From a virus, in IMG/VR virus record IMGVR_UViG_3300003691_000007, positions 1 to 53,734 of that record: a DNA stretch of 53,734 nt; one strand, 5' to 3'. Under the pieces are notes generated by a model. That model was not told the DNA's origin. It saw only the letters and a program-made list of their open reading frames with translations, and did not search any database. A program made the translations under genes and the position numbers. The stretch's first letter is position 1; the number at the start of each line of letters is the position of its first letter. This document shows positions 50,114 through 53,734 of this stretch, in pieces.

Positions 50114-51990
50114 TGGAACACCATTGTATTGTCGTATTCAGTTAGTTCCATAATGGAATCATCTGGATTGAAGATCATTGTCCTATCATCAGGGGCATGA
50201 GCAAAAAGGTTTGTTGATATGCCACCAATCATTGTCATTGATCCACCCATAGAGCCTAGCGAATATGCTGCGTTATACGCGGAAGATGAAACCTCGCACG
50301 TTGAATCAATGGAAGTGTCATTGGCGTTTATAAGAGCGTTCACATTTGCCGATGAATCCATTTCCATGTCAACTTCGGTTGAAGTGAAGAAAGAGGCGCT
50401 TGTGCTAAACGCAACAGACATATCACTATCTAGGTCCAGGTCGCTTACCGGGCGTGTAGCCTTGATGCTCCCATGACTTATATTCAGTGATCCGGCCAGA
50501 GATGAAGACACCAATCCTGTTCTATCTTGATTTCCTGGGGATACGCTTAACGTGTCGCTCATGCTTGCGCCAGTAGATACAGCGTTCCTTAGTGGGTTCG
50601 ATTCAATCTCTGACGTTGGGCTTAGCGTAGAGTTCCCTCTAGCCGCCATTATTGTTCTGCTACCAATAAGAACTGTTGAGTTTAAGTTAGCTTTACCAGA
50701 CAAAGGGCTATCATCAATGATCGCAGTACCACCTAACAACGATGAAGACTTGTAGACTGCGCCCGGTGTTGCCGATACATCAGAAACTAACAAAAGAGGG
50801 TTAACTTCTGCATAATTAGCGCCTATGAAGTTGATTCTCATTCTCAGTCCTGACAGCCTTACGTCTTCATCCATAGTTAGGCCGAAAGTTATACCAAACT
50901 GACTGCTATTCACTTCAGATGGAGTTATTCCAGGCTGACCCCATTGCGCGATAGTCCTCGATGTTTCTGTGTTTGAGTAAACATCAGTTATCCCATTAGG
51001 TAGATACAAAAGATAGTTGCTGGCCAGCGGATCATTTGGGTTTGTATAGTAACTAATATCAGGATCACTAGCCCAATTAAGAGTAGTTGTTATCCTTGAT
51101 GCCGGGTCAATGTATGGCCTACCATCAAGAAGTAAAGCGTATGTTATATCACATAGCCCTGACGGTATTATATTTTGAGGATTGAAAATAGTGTCCGTAT
51201 TGTTCGGTCTGTTAGAATCAATATGTATATCTATGGATTGAATTATTGCGTCTTCTGGTATTTCAAAATCGAAGCCGTACAGGTCTGTTTGGGCGTAATA
51301 TTGATTACCTGGATCATCATCCAGAGCCTCGGCATAATCAGCAACGGTCCTATATATATTGTCTCTAGTGGAAACAACCTTATCAAATAGCGCCCAAGTT
51401 GTTTCACTGTTTGAAAACTCAACGTATTTTACAGTTTTTGATCCCTCTTCGTATGTAAACCCGGTAGAAGTTACATCGAGCTTTGTGCCATCATCAAACA
51501 CAATGAATGTTTTTACTGCGCCAACAGATAGATTTGCAGAGAAATAGACGGTTAAGTACGGTTCATCATTTACCGGCCTCAAGAAAAACTCTTGAGTTAT
51601 TCTTTGTCTTATTGCGGCTCGTCCGTTAAATCCAGCAAACAGCGTGACAACAATAGGCCCGCCAAGCACATGAGGATAAGCGGTAACAATGCCAGTTCCT
51701 TCAGTCACAACTTCCCATCCAGTTATGTTTGGATTGTAAGTGTTTTCAGGCTCATTCATGGTAAAATCGCCATTAGTTAAAAATAGCATATTCTCCATTG
51801 TGGGATTTTCTGTGGTTGTATAGTCAAGCAGAGCGTCCGCATTGGTTATCTCCCTGTTTACAGGGTCATGGCTTACATATTTTGGTGACTTCCATCCAGT
51901 ACTAGCCATAATTTTTTCCTCGAAACTATCGTAAAACACGCCTCCCATAGCGAGAGGCGATAAAGCAAGCAGCAATAATACTCTTATCAT
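50110..51990 (-). CDS. Large tail/structural protein with optional signal peptide
   Basis: 626 residues from the ATG at 51990, or 598 from a second in-frame ATG at 51906. The longer form begins with a Sec-type signal (MIRVLLLLALSPLAMG) and FYDSFEE. The shorter one (MASTGWKSPKYVSHDPVN) has the better ribosome site (GAGGAAAAAATT), which itself encodes the EE. The body is beta-rich with Asn/Thr/Ser (TENPTMENMLFLTNGDFTMN; SALAGSLNISHGSI-type end). It lies among tail genes and is probably a fibre or baseplate-type protein. The coupling to 52000 (9 bp) suits the longer start. Confidence 0.6.
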   Translation of the reverse strand: MIRVLLLLALSPLAMGGVFYDSFEEKIMASTGWKSPKYVSHDPVNREITNADALLDYTTTENPTMENMLFLTNGDFTMNEPENTYNPNITGWEVVTEGTGIVTAYPHVLGGPIVVTLFAGFNGRAAIRQRITQEFFLRPVNDEPYLTVYFSANLSVGAVKTFIVFDDGTKLDVTSTGFTYEEGSKTVKYVEFSNSETTWALFDKVVSTRDNIYRTVADYAEALDDDPGNQYYAQTDLYGFDFEIPEDAIIQSIDIHIDSNRPNNTDTIFNPQNIIPSGLCDITYALLLDGRPYIDPASRITTTLNWASDPDISYYTNPNDPLASNYLLYLPNGITDVYSNTETSRTIAQWGQPGITPSEVNSSQFGITFGLTMDEDVRLSGLRMRINFIGANYAEVNPLLLVSDVSATPGAVYKSSSLLGGTAIIDDSPLSGKANLNSTVLIGSRTIMAARGNSTLSPTSEIESNPLRNAVSTGASMSDTLSVSPGNQDRTGLVSSSLAGSLNISHGSIKATRPVSDLDLDSDMSVAFSTSASFFTSTEVDMEMDSSANVNALINANDTSIDSTCEVSSSAYNAAYSLGSMGGSMTMIGGISTNLFAHAPDDRTMIFNPDDSIMELTEYDNTMVFQ

Positions 51991-51999
51991 ATCTCAACC

Positions 52000-52410
52000 T
52001 TATGAAAGCGTTATTGTGATCTCGTTCTGTGGAAACGTGATTGTATCCGAAACAGCAAGTGTCTTTGCTGGAGATAAAGCACCATGCATTAGCATGTTTC
52101 CACCACTTGAGGCGGTCCATAAACTCATGTGAGTGATTGTTACACTACCATCAGCAACAGCCGGAAAAGTAATCACGTTATCATTTGTGACGTATCCACC
52201 CGTTGCATGAGGAACCGTAAAACCATCGGAAACAGACGCGGAGTGCATTTGCTGGCGCGTATAAGCCGAATCGGTAATCTCGTTTGCAGTTGATGAATCA
52301 GTCGGGTCGGCAGTATGCAAAGCAAGGTAAACAGCGCCACCAGTATAGCTAGTGCCTCTAAGTACCGCGTTCAACAGTTCTACTTCTAAATAATCAGACA
52401 TTGCAGCCAT
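52000..52410 (-). CDS. Short tail-fibre-type protein
   Basis: 136 residues. The segment DYLEVELLNAVLRGTSYTGG, then VYLALHTADPTDSSTANEIT and SAYTRQQMHSASVSDG matches the common phage 'ALHTADP' fibre-protein family, followed by strands and SLWTASSGGNMLMHGALSPA. Family members are small tail-fibre proteins of unclear exact place. AGGAGATACACAAA precedes the ATG. The neighbours are adaptor and large tail genes. Confidence 0.7.
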   Translation of the reverse strand: MAAMSDYLEVELLNAVLRGTSYTGGAVYLALHTADPTDSSTANEITDSAYTRQQMHSASVSDGFTVPHATGGYVTNDNVITFPAVADGSVTITHMSLWTASSGGNMLMHGALSPAKTLAVSDTITFPQNEITITLS

Positions 52411-52422
52411 TTTGTGTATCTC

Positions 52423-53064
52423 CTAGAAAAAAGGTTGGTTATATCCGGTAGGACTAGCAGTAGTGTTTTGTCGTTCTACTATTATTTTGCACCGGGACAT
52501 TTCAGCGAAAAAATCTTTTTCGTACTTTGAAGAGAGCTTGGAGTTTCCCCAGGGCATCGATATTTGCTCTAAAGCAAGGTATCTAGCACCAAGAGCAATG
52601 GCAAAACCCCATGTTTCTACAAGTTCTCTATCTAATTTCTTTGCGCTAGGCGATGGAATGTAAGCAACACGCATATCTAATGAGTTGGTGTTTGCATAGC
52701 CCTCACTTGGCGCGGGTATAAGCCTTATCTGACGTTGGCCAATACCTACATATTTCTCAGGGGTTCCTTCCACTCGTGCGTAAGCAAAACTAAAACCACT
52801 ATGATTTACAGGTGTTAAAGGATTATTACCGGCCTTTAACCACATAAGCATGTATGGAATTGTGTTGCTACTGACGTTCTCTATGTCGTAGATTGCCTCT
52901 AACGGGTCAAGATCAACGTCTTCAACCGTTTCCTGGCTAATCAGAGTATGCTTTGAAAATTCAATCGCAGATTCAATGACAAGGTTTTTCGCTACCGGGT
53001 CCGGTAATCCAGGAACAACAGAAAGAACCTTAGCTTTTATTTCATCAAAAGACTTAAACAGCAT
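52423..53064 (-). CDS. Probable head-tail connector protein
   Basis: 213 residues, mixed alpha/beta: a helical start (SFDEIKAKVLSVVPGLPDPV), then ATLD-like strands (YMLMWLKAGNNPLTPVNHSG; QRQIRLIPAPSEGYANTNSL) and a helical end (ALGARYLALEQISMPWGNSK). It overlaps the upstream adaptor by 1 bp. Position and size fit a second connector or tail-completion protein; no signature seen. Confidence 0.6.
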   Translation of the reverse strand: MLFKSFDEIKAKVLSVVPGLPDPVAKNLVIESAIEFSKHTLISQETVEDVDLDPLEAIYDIENVSSNTIPYMLMWLKAGNNPLTPVNHSGFSFAYARVEGTPEKYVGIGQRQIRLIPAPSEGYANTNSLDMRVAYIPSPSAKKLDRELVETWGFAIALGARYLALEQISMPWGNSKLSSKYEKDFFAEMSRCKIIVERQNTTASPTGYNQPFF

Positions 53065-53714
53065 TATCCTTTCCTCGCGTAAGCGTCACCCATTAGTTTT
53101 ACAACTGCATCAGCGTTAATCCCAGCTTTAGGAGATACCTCGGCTGCAAAGTTTGCCTTGTGGTAGTTTGCTCGGCCACCGCTAGCATAATCAGCCTCTT
53201 TGCTAAATGCCTTATACAAAATGTACTCAACAGCAGCGGGAGATAGTTCGCTTTCAATGGGCCAGCCTTCCGAAGTTGCTGTAATTACACTAGGTCTGTA
53301 CTTAGCCTTTAAAATAACCGTACCTGGTGTAGCGTCCGGCTGAGGCGGGTATACGTGGCAAGTATCGGCAACATCATCATCGTACATAAAATGAATAACC
53401 TTGGCGTTTTCTTCTTCCTGTACCCATCCAGGATAAGATATGTCAAAGGCCGATCTATCAACCCTCGTCACAACACTACCATCCAAATTTCTCACAACAT
53501 CAAGAACCCGTATAACATTATTGAATGTTTGTTGAGTTCCACCAACAAGCGGGGCCTCAATTGTTTTTACATTGCAAGTTGGAACAATGAGGCATATTTC
53601 AGCAACGGCATCGTTTAGCCATCGCAAAAGCTCTTCATCGCTCCACCTAACACCATTATCATCCTGTAAGATATCCCTACAGGATGATATAACGGTTGAT
53701 ACAGAAACAGCCAT
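53064..53714 (-). CDS. Head-tail adaptor protein (DUF6682 type)
   Basis: 216 residues with the adaptor pattern: helical SSCRDILQDDNGVRWSDEEL and LLRWLNDAVAEICLIVPTCN near the N-terminus, a central beta part and a C-terminal helix pair (AAVEYILYKAFSKEADYASG, then RANYHKANFAAEVSP). I recall this layout from phage adaptor/DUF6682 proteins that dock on the portal. The start at 53714 follows the possible end of the gene cut at base 1 by 2 bp if the genome is circular. Confidence 0.75.
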   Translation of the reverse strand: MAVSVSTVISSCRDILQDDNGVRWSDEELLRWLNDAVAEICLIVPTCNVKTIEAPLVGGTQQTFNNVIRVLDVVRNLDGSVVTRVDRSAFDISYPGWVQEEENAKVIHFMYDDDVADTCHVYPPQPDATPGTVILKAKYRPSVITATSEGWPIESELSPAAVEYILYKAFSKEADYASGGRANYHKANFAAEVSPKAGINADAVVKLMGDAYARKG

Positions 53715-53734
53715 CGTTAAGAGGACAACAACAT

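Noticed and set aside
1-53734. tRNA genes, insertion sequences, integrase or attachment sites
   Set aside because: I looked for CCA-ended cloverleaf arms, transposase or recombinase motifs and direct-repeat att cores and saw none that I could support; this is by eye, so small tRNAs could be missed.

Overview
The window reads as an essentially complete genome of a tailed, podovirus-like dsDNA phage. It was probably assembled as a circle and opened at an arbitrary point. The order small terminase, large terminase, portal, scaffold, capsid, decoration runs off the left edge on the minus strand. Head-tail adaptor, tail and ejection genes enter from the right edge on the same strand. The small gene cut at base 1 stays in frame if joined to the right end and stops six codons in, two bases before the next start codon. 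The host is probably a gammaproteobacterium: the phage has lambda O/P-type initiators, DUF1367 and DUF1364 proteins of the lambda nin-region kind, an E. coli-like SSB with a DDIPF tail, and Gram-negative spanins and lipoprotein signals. I recognise no integrase, CI-like repressor, DNA polymerase or RNA polymerase, so it looks lytic and dependent on host replication.

There are four transcription blocks. (1) A late minus-strand block starts at about 13.2 kb and runs left through base 1, then from 53.7 kb down to 31.3 kb (about 36 kb). It carries lysis genes (lipoprotein, membrane coiled coil, M15 endopeptidase, holin, Rz/Rz1-like spanins), a large fibre, two secreted Cys-rich proteins, terminase, portal, scaffold, capsid, adaptors, tail and fibre genes, two ejection-type proteins and a 4055-residue polyvalent protein. 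(2) A small plus-strand block (13.37-15.90 kb) holds eight short unknown genes, one with a possible C-terminal DNA-binding segment. (3) A minus-strand early/replication block (26.37-15.87 kb) holds a ribbon-helix-helix regulator, O and P proteins, SSB, an HNH endonuclease, about 20 small unknown genes, then DUF1367, DUF1364 and VRR-NUC nucleases. (4) A plus-strand recombination block (26.5-31.2 kb) holds an ERF annealing protein, a YqaJ-type exonuclease, a coiled-coil protein and a DUF2303 protein.

Blocks 3 and 4 diverge from a 170-bp control region with two sigma70-like promoters and an inverted repeat. The O gene contains four palindromic 16-bp iterons beside an AT-rich tract, a lambda-like origin. 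The most striking element is the single gene at 31328-43495, which takes up nearly a quarter of the genome. In one chain it joins a ParB/sulfiredoxin-like domain, a pyrophosphatase-like domain, a GGDEF nucleotide-cyclase-like domain with intact signature residues, an N6-adenine methyltransferase, a Strawberry-notch helicase, an HExxH metallopeptidase-like domain and a large C-terminal polyvalent-associated region. Its place after the ejection proteins suggests that it is delivered with the DNA, as P1 DarB is, to protect the incoming genome.
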